64,000 nucleotides of DNA, from contig NZ_CP132339.1 of the NCBI RefSeq assembly GCF_030944405.1, positions 1-64,000 on the forward strand, written 5' to 3'. Each line of letters begins with the position of its first letter. The first letter of the stretch is position 1. Positions 40,377 through 50,170 of the stretch are shown in pieces. The DNA comes from Janthinobacterium sp. J1-1. Lineage in GTDB: Bacteria > Pseudomonadota > Gammaproteobacteria > Burkholderiales > Burkholderiaceae_D. The position numbers and the translations under genes were made by a program. The notes under the pieces were generated by a model that worked only from the letters and a program-made list of their open reading frames with translations, ran no database searches and had not been told where the DNA came from.

Positions 40377-42284
40377 ATGACCAACAGCAGCATCCCACTT
40401 CCTTCCTGGCGCCAGCGCCCGGCGCAACGTTCGGCCCGCAAGGCACTGGCCTGGGGCGTGGTGCTGGCCGCCTGCCTGGCCATCGTCTGGCTGGTGTATT
40501 TCTGGACCGAGCGCCTGGCGATCGGCAAGCTGCAGGCCAGTGGCGCGCAGCGCCTGGAGGTGTATGTCAGCAGCCTGGAAAATGCGCTGGAAAAATATGA
40601 TTTTTTGCCCAGGACGCTGGAACTGAACCGCGACGTGATCCGCCTGCTGCAGCACCCGGACGACCCGGTGCTGGTCGACACCGTCAACAATTACCTGGAG
40701 CAGATGAATGCCCAGGCCAAGTCGTCCACCATCTTTATCAGCAACCTCGACGGCAACACGCGGGCGGCCAGCAACTGGCAGCGGCCGGACAGTTTTATCG
40801 GCGACAATATCGCCTTTCGCCCGTATGCCCAGGATGCGCTGCGCGGCACGCCGGGCCGCTTTTATGGGGTCGGCACCACGCGCCTGGAACCCGGTTATTT
40901 CTTTGCCCATGGCATCTATCAAAATGGCCGCATGCTGGGCCTGGCCACCGTCAAGCTGAACCTTGAAAACCTGGAAAAGCGCTGGGTGCAAGGCGCCGAC
41001 AAGGTGATGCTGGCCGACGAGCACGGCGTGATTTTCCTCAGTTCCGTGGCGGACTGGAAATACAAGACCCTGGCGCCCTTGTCGCCGGCCGTGGTGGAGG
41101 AAATCAACCGCACGCGCCAGTATTATTCGAAGCAGCTGGAAACCATCCCCTTTGTGTCCGACCGCCAGCTGGGCAATGGCGCGCGCGTGATCAGCGTGCG
41201 CGAGCAGGAACGGGCCGATGCGCCACAGAAAACCACCTCGAGCGTGATGACGCAAATCAAGCTCAAGTCGCCCAACGGCTGGACCTTTATCTATCTGTCC
41301 GACCTGGCGCAAGCCAAGGCCAGCGCCCGTTCGGCGGCGGCCTTTTCCGGCGTGCTGCTGGGCTTTTTTATGCTGCTGTTCTTTTATGTGCGCCAGCGGC
41401 GCGCGGCGGTGGCGCAAAAACTGCGCGCGCGCGAAGACTTGCAGCACGCCTATGACAATCTGGAAACCATGGTCGAGGAACGCACCTCGGAACTGAACGC
41501 CATGACGCAAAGCCTGAGCCAGGAAATCGAGGTGCGCAGCAAGGCCGAACAGAAGCTGCATATCACGCAAAACGAACTGTTCCAGGCCGGCAAGATGGCG
41601 GTGCTGGGGCAGATGTCGGCCAGCATCACGCACGAGCTGAACCAGCCCCTGACCGCCCTGCGCACCATGTCCGACAACGCGGTGATTTTGCTGGAGCGGG
41701 GCCGGCTCGACGACGCGCGCCGCAACCTGGCGAAAATCTCGCAGATCGCCGCCCGCATGGGCGCGATCACGGGCCAGCTGAAAGTGTTTGCGCGCAAGTC
41801 GACCACCAGCCTCACCTCGGTATCGATTCCGACCGCGATCAGCAATGCGCTGTTCCTGGTCGAGCGGCGCCTGCAGGTGGAAAACGTGCGCTTTACCTTG
41901 CAGCTGCCGCCCGACGATATCTTCGCCATGTGCGAAAGCAACCGCCTGGAACAGGTGCTGGTCAACCTGTACGCCAACGCGCTCGACGCCATGAACGGCA
42001 GCGACGTGCGCAGCCTGCGCGTGACGGTCGAATGCAAGGCGCCGCTGGTATTGATCCATGTGGCCGATACGGGGCCGGGCCTGTCGACGGAAGTCTACGA
42101 ACACCTGTTCGAACCCTTCTTTACCACCAAGCCGCAGGGCCTGGGACTGGGGCTGGGACTGGCCATTTCAGAACAGATCACGCGCCAGTTCGGCGGCGTG
42201 CTGCGCGCCGACAATGCACCGGGCGGCGGCGCCATATTCACCATCGAATTACAGATGGCAACGCAGGAGGAAAAGCATGTTTGA
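40377..42284 (+). CDS. dctB: C4-dicarboxylate sensor histidine kinase DctB
   Basis: 635 residues. A first membrane helix (VVLAACLAIVWLVYFWTE) leads to a long periplasmic Cache/PDC-type sensor domain (about 50-310; FISNLDGNTRAASNW, GRFYGVGTTRLEPGYFFAHG) typical of DctB. A second helix (SGVLLGFFMLLFFYVRQ), a coiled coil, His 419 in SITHELNQPLTALR and a GHKL ATPase with GLGLGLAISEQITRQFGG complete it. The 3' end overlaps dctD by 8 bp. It senses external dicarboxylates and phosphorylates DctD. Confidence 0.92.
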   Translation: MTNSSIPLPSWRQRPAQRSARKALAWGVVLAACLAIVWLVYFWTERLAIGKLQASGAQRLEVYVSSLENALEKYDFLPRTLELNRDVIRLLQHPDDPVLVDTVNNYLEQMNAQAKSSTIFISNLDGNTRAASNWQRPDSFIGDNIAFRPYAQDALRGTPGRFYGVGTTRLEPGYFFAHGIYQNGRMLGLATVKLNLENLEKRWVQGADKVMLADEHGVIFLSSVADWKYKTLAPLSPAVVEEINRTRQYYSKQLETIPFVSDRQLGNGARVISVREQERADAPQKTTSSVMTQIKLKSPNGWTFIYLSDLAQAKASARSAAAFSGVLLGFFMLLFFYVRQRRAAVAQKLRAREDLQHAYDNLETMVEERTSELNAMTQSLSQEIEVRSKAEQKLHITQNELFQAGKMAVLGQMSASITHELNQPLTALRTMSDNAVILLERGRLDDARRNLAKISQIAARMGAITGQLKVFARKSTTSLTSVSIPTAISNALFLVERRLQVENVRFTLQLPPDDIFAMCESNRLEQVLVNLYANALDAMNGSDVRSLRVTVECKAPLVLIHVADTGPGLSTEVYEHLFEPFFTTKPQGLGLGLGLAISEQITRQFGGVLRADNAPGGGAIFTIELQMATQEEKHV

Positions 42285-43623
42285 TGGTTTGAAAGTGTTG
42301 CTGGTCGAGGACGACCCGACCGTGCGCGAAGGCAGCGAGCAGGCGCTGCAGCTGGCCGGCCTGGACGTGCTGGCGTTTCACTCGGCCGAGCTGGCCTACA
42401 AACTGCTGACGCCCGACTTTCCCGGCATCGTGGTGAGCGACGTGCGCCTGCCCGGCATGAGCGGCCTGGAGCTATTACAGGCGATCAAGCAGCTCGACGC
42501 CAACCTGCCCGTGATCCTGGTCACCGGCCACGGCGACATCACGATGGCGGTGCACGCCATGCGCACCGGCGCCTACGATTTTATTGAAAAACCGTATTCG
42601 TCGGAGCAGCTGGTCGACGTGATCCTGCGCGCGCTGGAAACCCGGAGATTGATGCTGGAAGTGCACAGCCTGCGCCGCCAGCTGGAGGACGGCGGCGGCA
42701 TCGAATCGCGCCTGCTGGGCAATTCGCAAGCGATGCGCGATATCCGCCGCCTGATCCTCGACGTGGCCGACGAGCCAGCCGACGTGCTGATCTATGGCGA
42801 CACGGGCACCGGCAAGGAAATGGTGGCGCGCTGCCTGCATGACTTCAGCCACCGCCGCAAGCACAATTTTGTCGCCGTCAATTGCGGCGCGATTCCCGAA
42901 AGCATATTTGAAAGCGAAGTCTTCGGCCATGAAACGGGCTCGTTTACGGGCGCGGCCAAGCGGCAGGTAGGCAAGATCGAGCATGCCGACCACGGCACGT
43001 TTTTCCTCGACGAAATCGAAAGCCTGCCGCTGTCCTTGCAGGTGAAACTGCTGCGCGTGCTGCAGGAACGCTATATCGAACGGCTGGGCTCGAACATTCC
43101 CACGCCGGTCGACGTGCGCGTGGTGGCGGCCGCCAAGCTGGACCTGGAAGACCTGTCGCGCCAGCAGAAGTTTCGCAGCGACCTGTATTACCGCCTGAAC
43201 CTGATCGTGCTGCACCTGCCGCCGCTACGCGAGCGGCGCGAAGACATTCCGATGCTGTTCGAACATTTTGTACTGGCCGCCGCCGCCCGCTACAACCGCG
43301 CCGCGCCGATGGTGTCGAGCGCGCAGATGCGCAACCTGATGGCGCATGGCTGGCCCGGCAATGTGCGCGAGCTGCGCAATATCGCCGACCGCTTCGTGCT
43401 GGGCATCGCCGGCGGCGCCTCGAATTTGCTGGCCACCGGCGCGCAAGCGGGTGCACTGTCCCTGGCCGAACAGGTCAACGGCTTCGAGCGCGCGCTGATC
43501 GAGCAGGAACTGCGCGCCTATGCCGGCAATGTCAGCGAAGTGAGCAATGTGCTGGGCCTGCCGAAACAGACCCTGTATCACAAGATGCAGAAATACAATC
43601 TGGTGGCCGAAGAGTTCAGGTAG
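42277..43623 (+). CDS. dctD: Sigma-54-dependent response regulator DctD
   Basis: 448 residues from the ATG at 42277 (MFDGLKVLLVEDDPTVREG), preceded by GGAGG; the longer open frame upstream lies within dctB. The receiver domain has Asp 55 in VSDVRLPGMSG. The AAA+ domain has Walker A GDTGTGKE at 174-181 and the sigma-54-contact loop as GSFTGA (221-226; usual form GAFTGA). A Fis-type HTH (VSEVSNVLGLPKQTLYHKM) ends the protein. Its likely target is the sigma-54 promoter of dctA. It overlaps the convergent phosphoesterase gene by 8 bp at the 3' ends. Confidence 0.93.
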   Translation: MFDGLKVLLVEDDPTVREGSEQALQLAGLDVLAFHSAELAYKLLTPDFPGIVVSDVRLPGMSGLELLQAIKQLDANLPVILVTGHGDITMAVHAMRTGAYDFIEKPYSSEQLVDVILRALETRRLMLEVHSLRRQLEDGGGIESRLLGNSQAMRDIRRLILDVADEPADVLIYGDTGTGKEMVARCLHDFSHRRKHNFVAVNCGAIPESIFESEVFGHETGSFTGAAKRQVGKIEHADHGTFFLDEIESLPLSLQVKLLRVLQERYIERLGSNIPTPVDVRVVAAAKLDLEDLSRQQKFRSDLYYRLNLIVLHLPPLRERREDIPMLFEHFVLAAAARYNRAAPMVSSAQMRNLMAHGWPGNVRELRNIADRFVLGIAGGASNLLATGAQAGALSLAEQVNGFERALIEQELRAYAGNVSEVSNVLGLPKQTLYHKMQKYNLVAEEFR

Positions 43624-44362
43624 CCATTCCCACGCGGCCGCTGCGCAAGGGCACGACCCAGTCCGGCCGGCCATTGGCCAGCGCCAGCCGCGCCTGCGTT
43701 TCCCAGTCATACACGACCTGGTAAAACTGCGCCGACCAGCGCCCGTGCGCATCGCTTTCCACGATGGCATAGCGCGCATGTGGCGTGCCGTTTTCCATCA
43801 CGTGCGGATACAGATGATCGTCATCGTAGGCCTGCAGGCCGACGCTGCCGGGATTGACGACCAGCCGCCCGTCCGGCAATGGCATCGCGCGCGGCATATG
43901 CGTGTGGCCGCACAAAATCAGGGCCGCATCCGCGTCGCCGGCGCGCTGCGTCACCTCGTCCATGGTGGCGGCGCGGCTGCCCTGCGGCGTGATGGTATCC
44001 AGGAAATACACCAGGTCGCTGCCGGGCGTGCCATGCACCAGCAGCACATCGTGGCGCAGGCGCAAGGTGGCCGGCAGCGCGGCTATCCACGCCAGCTGCG
44101 GCGGCAGCAACTGCGCCCGCGCATACGCGTCGGACACGCCCATGCGTGCCGGATCGCCCAGCAACTGGCGTTCGTGATTGCCGCGGATGGTGGGCAGCGC
44201 CAGCGCCATCAGACGCGCCGCCGTCTCGCGCGGCTGCAAGTGGCCCGAGACGATATCGCCCAGGTTGACGGTGACATCGACACCGCGCCGCGCGATGTCG
44301 GCCAGCACGGCCTCCAGCGCGGCAAGATTGCCGTGGATATCGGAAATGGCGGCGATACGCAT
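43616..44362 (-). CDS. Calcineurin-like metallophosphoesterase (YfcE/MJ0936 type)
   Basis: 248 residues from the ATG at 44362 (MRIAAISDIHGNLAALEAVL). The metal-binding motifs are SDIHGN, LGDIVSGH, RGNHERQ, VHGTPGSD and CGHTHMP, with VNPGSVG near the end, all in order for a two-metal phosphodiesterase. The substrate is unknown. The longer frame upstream was rejected because this start matches the family N terminus. Confidence 0.92.
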   Translation of the reverse strand: MRIAAISDIHGNLAALEAVLADIARRGVDVTVNLGDIVSGHLQPRETAARLMALALPTIRGNHERQLLGDPARMGVSDAYARAQLLPPQLAWIAALPATLRLRHDVLLVHGTPGSDLVYFLDTITPQGSRAATMDEVTQRAGDADAALILCGHTHMPRAMPLPDGRLVVNPGSVGLQAYDDDHLYPHVMENGTPHARYAIVESDAHGRWSAQFYQVVYDWETQARLALANGRPDWVVPLRSGRVGMAT

Positions 44363-44513
44363 ATGGGACTCCTTGTCACAATCGGTAGGATTATTCTGAC
44401 GCAAATTTGAGAAGTGCGGCTACATAGGCAACATGGCGCAATTGTTATTATTTCCTCACTGCATTGCCGCGCCTGCGCTGCGGCGATACCAACCTATCCT
44501 GAGGAGCTTTTCC

Positions 44514-45362
44514 ATGTTTGCCACGTCCACCCCCACCCGCCTGTCGCCGCCACGTTTGCGCCATCTTGCCATGCGCAGCGCCATGTTGCTGGGGATCGTG
44601 GGCGTTGCCGCCACCGGCACGGTGGCGCATGCCGAGCCGTCGGTGGCGCTCGACCGCGCCAGCATTTCCGTGGGCGCATTTTACGCCGATCCGCGCATCG
44701 ATATCGGCGCCGATACGCAGTTCGGCCGCCTCGATGCGCCGGATTCCAATCCGAAACACACCACGATTCCGCGCGTAAAAGCCGACCTGCTGATCGGCGA
44801 CCGCCATGGCCTGTCGTTCGACTACTATCGCTACGACAAGAACTATACGCCTACCCTGTCCGGCCAGACCATCATCAATGGCCAGCCCGTCACCGGCACC
44901 GCCACGGCCGACGCCGACCTGCAGCTGGACCTGGCCAAGCTGGCCTACAAATGGTGGCTGGGCGAGAACAAGGATACCTTCGGCATCGGCCTGGGCGCGG
45001 CCTACTACAGCGCCAAGCTGGACGGCACGGCAACCGGCCTGGTCAATGGTGTAAGCGCCACCGCGCGCGACTCCGTCAGCGAACACGCATTCGCGCCGCT
45101 GATAGAAGTGGCCTGGCGCCATGCCTTCACGCCGGACCTGCGCATGTACATGGAAGCGTCCGGCATCAAGAAAAACGGCGGCACCATCAACGGCCATATC
45201 TATGGCGGCAATATCGGCGTGGAATGGTTTCCGTTCAAAAATGTCGGTTTCGTGGCCGACTACGGCATCTCGAAAATCGCCTTGCGCCGCGACAGCACCC
45301 GCGACGCCGACCTGAATATCCGCCTGACGGGCCCATCGGCCTACGTCAAGATGCGCTTCTGA
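44514..45362 (+). CDS. Outer-membrane beta-barrel protein of unknown function
   Basis: 282 residues from the ATG at 44514, chosen for its GAGGAG ribosome site. A signal peptide (around MLLGIVGVAATGTVAHA) is followed by alternating polar/apolar strands (ISVGAFYADPRIDIGADTQF, GLSFDYYRYDKNYTP, KDTFGIGLGAAYYSAKLDG), ending SAYVKMRF with terminal Phe. This is a small barrel, possibly OmpW/OprF-like, but no specific family was recognised. A hairpin terminator follows. Confidence 0.78.
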   Translation: MFATSTPTRLSPPRLRHLAMRSAMLLGIVGVAATGTVAHAEPSVALDRASISVGAFYADPRIDIGADTQFGRLDAPDSNPKHTTIPRVKADLLIGDRHGLSFDYYRYDKNYTPTLSGQTIINGQPVTGTATADADLQLDLAKLAYKWWLGENKDTFGIGLGAAYYSAKLDGTATGLVNGVSATARDSVSEHAFAPLIEVAWRHAFTPDLRMYMEASGIKKNGGTINGHIYGGNIGVEWFPFKNVGFVADYGISKIALRRDSTRDADLNIRLTGPSAYVKMRF

Positions 45363-45379
45363 TTCGCCACCCTTCCTTC

Positions 45380-45412
45380 AACGTCCCCGCCGCGTGCGGG
45401 GACGTTGTCGTT
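45380..45412 (+). terminator. Hairpin terminator after the barrel gene
   Basis: Perfect 11-bp stem AACGTCCCCGC / GCGGGGACGTT with a 5-nt loop; the following T-tract is short (GTCGTTT). Confidence 0.75.
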
Positions 45413-45552
45413 TACGCCCTCGTCATTCATCCCTTCCTGCCGCATTCCAGCCCGATATTCTGGCTCTTGGTCGCAAAAATATTATTTACTTTCTAATTGT
45501 CGATAGAGTATTGTCTTTAAGTAACATCCGCTATCGCGGAAGACCAGACAGA

Positions 45553-45584
45553 CCGGCCGACACGAATCGGCCGGCACTTTTACC
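45553..45584 (+). promoter_or_regulatory. Hairpin in the leader of the ABC transporter operon
   Basis: Perfect 8-bp stem CCGGCCGA / TCGGCCGG with a 6-nt loop, followed by CACTTTTACC, 34 bp before the ABC ATPase gene. It could be a weak terminator or attenuator; no leader peptide is evident. Confidence 0.4.
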
Positions 45585-45607
45585 GTCAAGCCCAGGAGAG
45601 TGCCGTA

Positions 45608-46510
45608 ATGCTATCGATCAAACAACTGAACAAAACCTATTCCAATGGCGTCAGGGCCATCCACGATGTCAGCCTCGATATTCCGAACGGCATGTTCGGC
45701 CTGCTGGGGCCGAATGGCGCCGGCAAATCGTCGCTGATGCGCACCATTGCGACCTTGCAAGACCCCGACAGCGGCAGCATCACTTTCAATGGTATCGATG
45801 TGCTCAATGACAAGGAAGGCCTGCGCCGCCAGCTCGGCTATTTGCCGCAGGACTTCGGCGTGTATCCGAAGGTCAGCGCGGAAACCCTGCTCAATCACTT
45901 TGCGGTACTGAAAGGCCTGACGGAAAAAGGCCCGCGCAAGGAAGCGGTGGAAGCATTGCTGCAGCAAACCAATCTGTGGGAAGCGCGCAAGCGCAAGCTG
46001 GGCACCTATTCGGGCGGCATGCGCCAGCGCTTCGGCATCGCCCAGGCGCTGCTGGGGGCGCCGCGCCTGGTGATCGTCGATGAGCCGACGGCCGGCCTGG
46101 ACCCGGACGAACGCAACCGCTTCCTGAACCTGCTGGCGAAAATCGGCGAGCAGGTGGTGGTGATCCTGTCGACCCATATCGTGGCCGACGTGACCGACCT
46201 GTGCCCGCGCATGGCGATGATCGTCAAGGGGCAGGTGCTGGTGCAGGGCGAGCCGCAGGCCGCGATCGATACCTTGAACAACAAGGTATGGCGCCGCACC
46301 GTGTCCACCGACGAGCTGGCGCAGTACCAGCAAAGCCTGAACGTGCTGTCGACGCGCCTGGTGGGCGGCCGGCCGCAGATCAATGTCTTTGCCGACAGCC
46401 AGCCCGACAGCGGCTTCGTGCAGATCGCGCCGGACCTGGAAGACGTGTACTTCCTGCATGTGCGCAATGCCGCCGCGCCTGCCGCCGCCTCTGCCACCAC
46501 CGTGGCTTGA
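45608..46510 (+). CDS. ABC transporter ATP-binding protein
   Basis: 300 residues. Walker A GPNGAGKS at 34-41, the Q-loop in YLPQDFGVYPK, signature YSGGMRQRFG, Walker B RLVIVDEPTAGLDP and a switch His in LSTHIV. A C-terminal extension of about 80 residues ends in an Ala-rich tail. It is separated by 10 bp from the permease/M1-peptidase gene and is clearly its partner. The substrate is unknown. Confidence 0.94.
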   Translation: MLSIKQLNKTYSNGVRAIHDVSLDIPNGMFGLLGPNGAGKSSLMRTIATLQDPDSGSITFNGIDVLNDKEGLRRQLGYLPQDFGVYPKVSAETLLNHFAVLKGLTEKGPRKEAVEALLQQTNLWEARKRKLGTYSGGMRQRFGIAQALLGAPRLVIVDEPTAGLDPDERNRFLNLLAKIGEQVVVILSTHIVADVTDLCPRMAMIVKGQVLVQGEPQAAIDTLNNKVWRRTVSTDELAQYQQSLNVLSTRLVGGRPQINVFADSQPDSGFVQIAPDLEDVYFLHVRNAAAPAAASATTVA

Positions 46511-46520
46511 GGAGCGCGCC

Positions 46521-49500
46521 ATGTGGAAGGAATTTTTCAAGTTTGACCTCGGCTACCAGCTGAAACAACCTTTGCTGTGGGTATTTGCCGCCATCCTGGC
46601 CCTGATGGCCTTTGGCGTGACGACCAGCGATTCGGTGCAGATGGGCGGCGCGATCGGCAACGTCAACCGCAATGCGCCGACCGTGGTGGCGCAGCTGCTG
46701 GGCATGTTTACCCTGCTGTCGATGTTTCTCATTACTGTTTTTATCGCCGGCGCCGTGCTGCGCGACAGCGAAGTCGGCATGGCCGACATGCTGTTCGCCA
46801 CGCCGATGCGCAAATGGGACTACCTGTTCGGCCGCTTTGCCGCCGGTTTTGTCGCCTGCCTGGTGATTTTTGTCTGCATCGCGCTCGGCACCATGATCGG
46901 CCCGCTGATGCCGTGGGTCGACCCGCAACGCGTGGGACCGTTTTCGCTGCACACCTATGGCTGGACCTTTGCCGTGCTGGTGATTCCCAACCTGCTGTTC
47001 GTCGGCGCGCTGCTGATGCTGCTGGCGGCCACCACGCGCTCGATGCTGCTGGTGTATGTGGGCGTGCTGGCCTTTTTCGTGCTGCGCACCATCGCCAGCT
47101 TACTGACGCGCGACATCAACAACGAATGGCTGGCCGTGCTGATCGACCCGTTTGGCGTGACCGCCTTTGGCCGCATGACGCGCTATTTCACCTCATCGGA
47201 AGCGAACACCAGCCTGCCGCCGTTTGAACATTTCCTGCTGGCCAACCGCCTGCTGTGGCTGGGCATTACCACTGCCCTGTTTGCCGCCACCGTGATCCTG
47301 TTCAAGCCGCAGCGCACCGGCACCGGCAAGCGCCTGTTCGGCAAGCACAAGACGCAAGCGGCAAGCCCAGTCGTGGCAGCGCCGCTGCAATTGCCGCGCA
47401 TTGCGCCGGCCTTCGGTGCCGCCACCGCCTGGCGCCAGTGGTGGCAGATCCTGCGCTTCGACGCCGCCGGCGTATTCAAGAGCGTGCCCTTCCTGGTGAT
47501 GCTGCTGTTCGGCGTGATGAACCTGATCGCCGGCGTCACACTGGGTGCCAAGCTGTACGGCACCACCGTCTATCCGATGACCTACCTGATGCTGCAACAG
47601 ATCAGCCAGAGCTTCAGCTTCATGCTGATCATTATCGTCACCTTCTATGCGGGCGAACTGATCTTCAAGGAACGGCAAGTGAAGATCGCCGATGTCAGCG
47701 ACGCCATGCCGGTGGCCGACTGGACGCCGCTGCTGGCCAAATGTACGGCCCTGACCGGCGTGGTGGCAGGCTATATGCTGGTCGGCGTGATCACCACCAT
47801 CATCTTCCAGCTGGTCAAGGGCGGCGCGCCGGTGGAGCTGGGCCTGTATCTGCAAGGCAGCTTGCTGGGTAGCTTCTTCTTCGTGCTGATGGGCTTGTGC
47901 GCCATCGTGCTGCAGGTGCTGTCGAACAACAAGTTCATCGGTTACCTGGCGGTGATCCTGCTGATGGTGTCGCAGGCCGTGCTGGGCATGTTGCACTTCG
48001 AACACAACCTGTACAACTTCGGCGCCACGCCCGACATCAAGTATTCCGACATGAACGGCTATGGCCATTTCCTGGTGGGCTGGCGCTGGTATGCGCTGTA
48101 CTGGAGCCTGTTTACCGTGGCCATGGTGATGCTGGCGCAGGCGTTCTGGGTGCGCGGCCTGTCGACCGGCTGGCGTTCCCGCGTCAGCCTGGCTGGCCGG
48201 CGCCTGAAAAGCGGTACCGGCGCGGCGCTGGCCGCGGTCGTGCTGTGCTGGCTGGGCACCGGCGGCTGGATCTTCTACAACACCAATGTGCTCAATACCT
48301 ATGCAACGGCGGATGTGAACATGGACAAGGCGGCGCGCTACGAAAAACTGTACCGCCAGTACAAGGACTTGCCGCAGCTGAAGATCACCGAGGTGCAGGC
48401 CAATGTCGATATCTATCCGGAACAGCGCAAGGTGCTGATCAAGGGCCACTATCTGCTGCAGAACAAGACCGCGCAAGCGATCGACACCCTGCGCATCCAG
48501 CTCGATCCCGAACTGGAGACCACCTGGCTGAACTTGCCCGCGCACAGCACGCAACTGGACGACAAGGACCTCGGTTTCCGCATCCTGAAGCTGGCCACGC
48601 CGCTGGCGCCGGGCGCGCAACTGCCGCTCGACTTCACGGTTGCCGTCACCCATGAAGGCTTTACCAACAGCGGCGCGCCGGACCAGGTCAACCTGAACGG
48701 TACCTTCTTCAACAACATGGCCTTCTTTCCGCACTTCGGCTACCAGCAGGAGATGGAACTGAAAGACCGCAACGAGCGCCGCAAGCGGGGCCTGGGCGAA
48801 CCGCAGCGCATGGCCAAGCTGGAAGACAAGTCGGCCTACGGCAACACCGTGTTTGGCAGCGAAGCGGACTGGATCAGCTTTGACACCACCGTCTCCACCA
48901 GCGGCGACCAAACGGCGCTGGCGCCCGGCTACCTGCAAAAAAGCTGGGAAAAGGATGGCCGCCGCTACTACCACTACAAGATGGACCAGCCGATGATGCC
49001 CTTCTTTGCCTACCTGTCGGCGCGCTGGGACGTGAAAAAAGGCGATTGGCACGGCGTGCCGATCGAAGTGTATGTCGACAAGAAACACGGCTACAACACC
49101 GAGCGCATGATCACCTCGGTACAGAAGTCGCTCGACTATTACACCGCCGAGTTCACGCCCTACCAGCACAAGCAGGTGCGCATCCTGGAATTCCCCGGCT
49201 ACGCCAGCTTTGCCCAGTCGTTCGCTAATACCATCCCGTATTCGGAAGGCATCGGCTTTATCGCCGACCTGCGCAACAAGGACGATATCGACTACGTGTA
49301 TTACGTCACCGCCCATGAAATGGCCCACCAGTGGTGGGGCCACCAGGTGATCGGCGCCAATGTGCAGGGCGCGTCGATGCTGATGGAGTCGCTGGCGCAA
49401 TACTCGGCGCTGATGGTGATGGAAAAGGAATACGGCCGCGACAAGCTGCGCCGCTTCCTGCGCTATGAGCTGGACCGTTATCTGAGCGGACGCGGCGGCG

Positions 49501-50102
49501 AATTGATCGAGGAACTGCCTTTGGCGCGCGTGGAAAACCAGCAATATATCCACTACCGCAAGGGCAGCCTGATCTTCTATCGCCTGCGCGACGAGATCGG
49601 CGAAGCGGCCGTCAACCGCGCGCTGAAACGCTTCCTGCAAGACAAGGGCTACCAGCAGGCGCCGTTCACCACCACCGCCGAACTGCTGACGTATATCCGC
49701 GCCGAAGCACCGGCAGACAAGCAGGCCCTGATCACCGACCTGTTCGAGAAAATCGTCTTCTACGACAACCGCGTGACTGCAGCGACCGCCGTCAAGCGGC
49801 CGGACGGCCAGTGGGATGTCACCATGAAGCTGCACCTGGCCAAGCTCGAATCGGACGGCAAGGGCAAGGAAAGCCCGCGCGTGTATGACGAGCCGGTGGA
49901 AATCGCCATCTTTGCGCGCGCGCCGGGCGCCAAGGAAAAAGATGAAACCGTGCTGTTCACGGACAAGCGCGTCTTGAGTGGAAAAGACCCGGTGGTGACC
50001 ATCACGGTCAAGGAAAAACCGTTCGAGGTCGGTGTCGATCCATATAACAAGATGATCGACCGCGTGTCGAGCGATAACCGCAAGGAGGTCAGTTTCAATT
50101 AA
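46521..50102 (+). CDS. ABC permease fused to an M1-family metallopeptidase domain
   Basis: 1193 residues from the ATG at 46521 (MWKEFFKFDLGYQLKQP). The first 600 or so residues contain two ABC-2-like sets of six membrane helices (starting near 17 and 330) plus a final helix near 575. The C-terminal 550 residues are an M1 aminopeptidase-like domain with zinc motif HEMAH at 932-936 in HEMAHQWWGH, and a downstream Glu in LMESLAQYSAL near 956. The peptidase would face the periplasm. This permease-peptidase architecture is known in databases but has no settled function; peptide processing coupled to transport is a reasonable guess. A strong terminator follows. Confidence 0.9.
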   Translation: MWKEFFKFDLGYQLKQPLLWVFAAILALMAFGVTTSDSVQMGGAIGNVNRNAPTVVAQLLGMFTLLSMFLITVFIAGAVLRDSEVGMADMLFATPMRKWDYLFGRFAAGFVACLVIFVCIALGTMIGPLMPWVDPQRVGPFSLHTYGWTFAVLVIPNLLFVGALLMLLAATTRSMLLVYVGVLAFFVLRTIASLLTRDINNEWLAVLIDPFGVTAFGRMTRYFTSSEANTSLPPFEHFLLANRLLWLGITTALFAATVILFKPQRTGTGKRLFGKHKTQAASPVVAAPLQLPRIAPAFGAATAWRQWWQILRFDAAGVFKSVPFLVMLLFGVMNLIAGVTLGAKLYGTTVYPMTYLMLQQISQSFSFMLIIIVTFYAGELIFKERQVKIADVSDAMPVADWTPLLAKCTALTGVVAGYMLVGVITTIIFQLVKGGAPVELGLYLQGSLLGSFFFVLMGLCAIVLQVLSNNKFIGYLAVILLMVSQAVLGMLHFEHNLYNFGATPDIKYSDMNGYGHFLVGWRWYALYWSLFTVAMVMLAQAFWVRGLSTGWRSRVSLAGRRLKSGTGAALAAVVLCWLGTGGWIFYNTNVLNTYATADVNMDKAARYEKLYRQYKDLPQLKITEVQANVDIYPEQRKVLIKGHYLLQNKTAQAIDTLRIQLDPELETTWLNLPAHSTQLDDKDLGFRILKLATPLAPGAQLPLDFTVAVTHEGFTNSGAPDQVNLNGTFFNNMAFFPHFGYQQEMELKDRNERRKRGLGEPQRMAKLEDKSAYGNTVFGSEADWISFDTTVSTSGDQTALAPGYLQKSWEKDGRRYYHYKMDQPMMPFFAYLSARWDVKKGDWHGVPIEVYVDKKHGYNTERMITSVQKSLDYYTAEFTPYQHKQVRILEFPGYASFAQSFANTIPYSEGIGFIADLRNKDDIDYVYYVTAHEMAHQWWGHQVIGANVQGASMLMESLAQYSALMVMEKEYGRDKLRRFLRYELDRYLSGRGGELIEELPLARVENQQYIHYRKGSLIFYRLRDEIGEAAVNRALKRFLQDKGYQQAPFTTTAELLTYIRAEAPADKQALITDLFEKIVFYDNRVTAATAVKRPDGQWDVTMKLHLAKLESDGKGKESPRVYDEPVEIAIFARAPGAKEKDETVLFTDKRVLSGKDPVVTITVKEKPFEVGVDPYNKMIDRVSSDNRKEVSFN

Positions 50103-50118
50103 GCTGACAGCCATATGA

Positions 50119-50157
50119 AACAGGCCGCGCAATCGATGATTGCGCGGCCTGTTTTTT
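50119..50157 (+). terminator. Strong Rho-independent terminator of the ABC operon
   Basis: Perfect 16-bp stem AACAGGCCGCGCAATC / GATTGCGCGGCCTGTT with a 3-nt loop and a run of T's. Confidence 0.95.
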
Positions 50158-50170
50158 TAACGGCGGGAGA

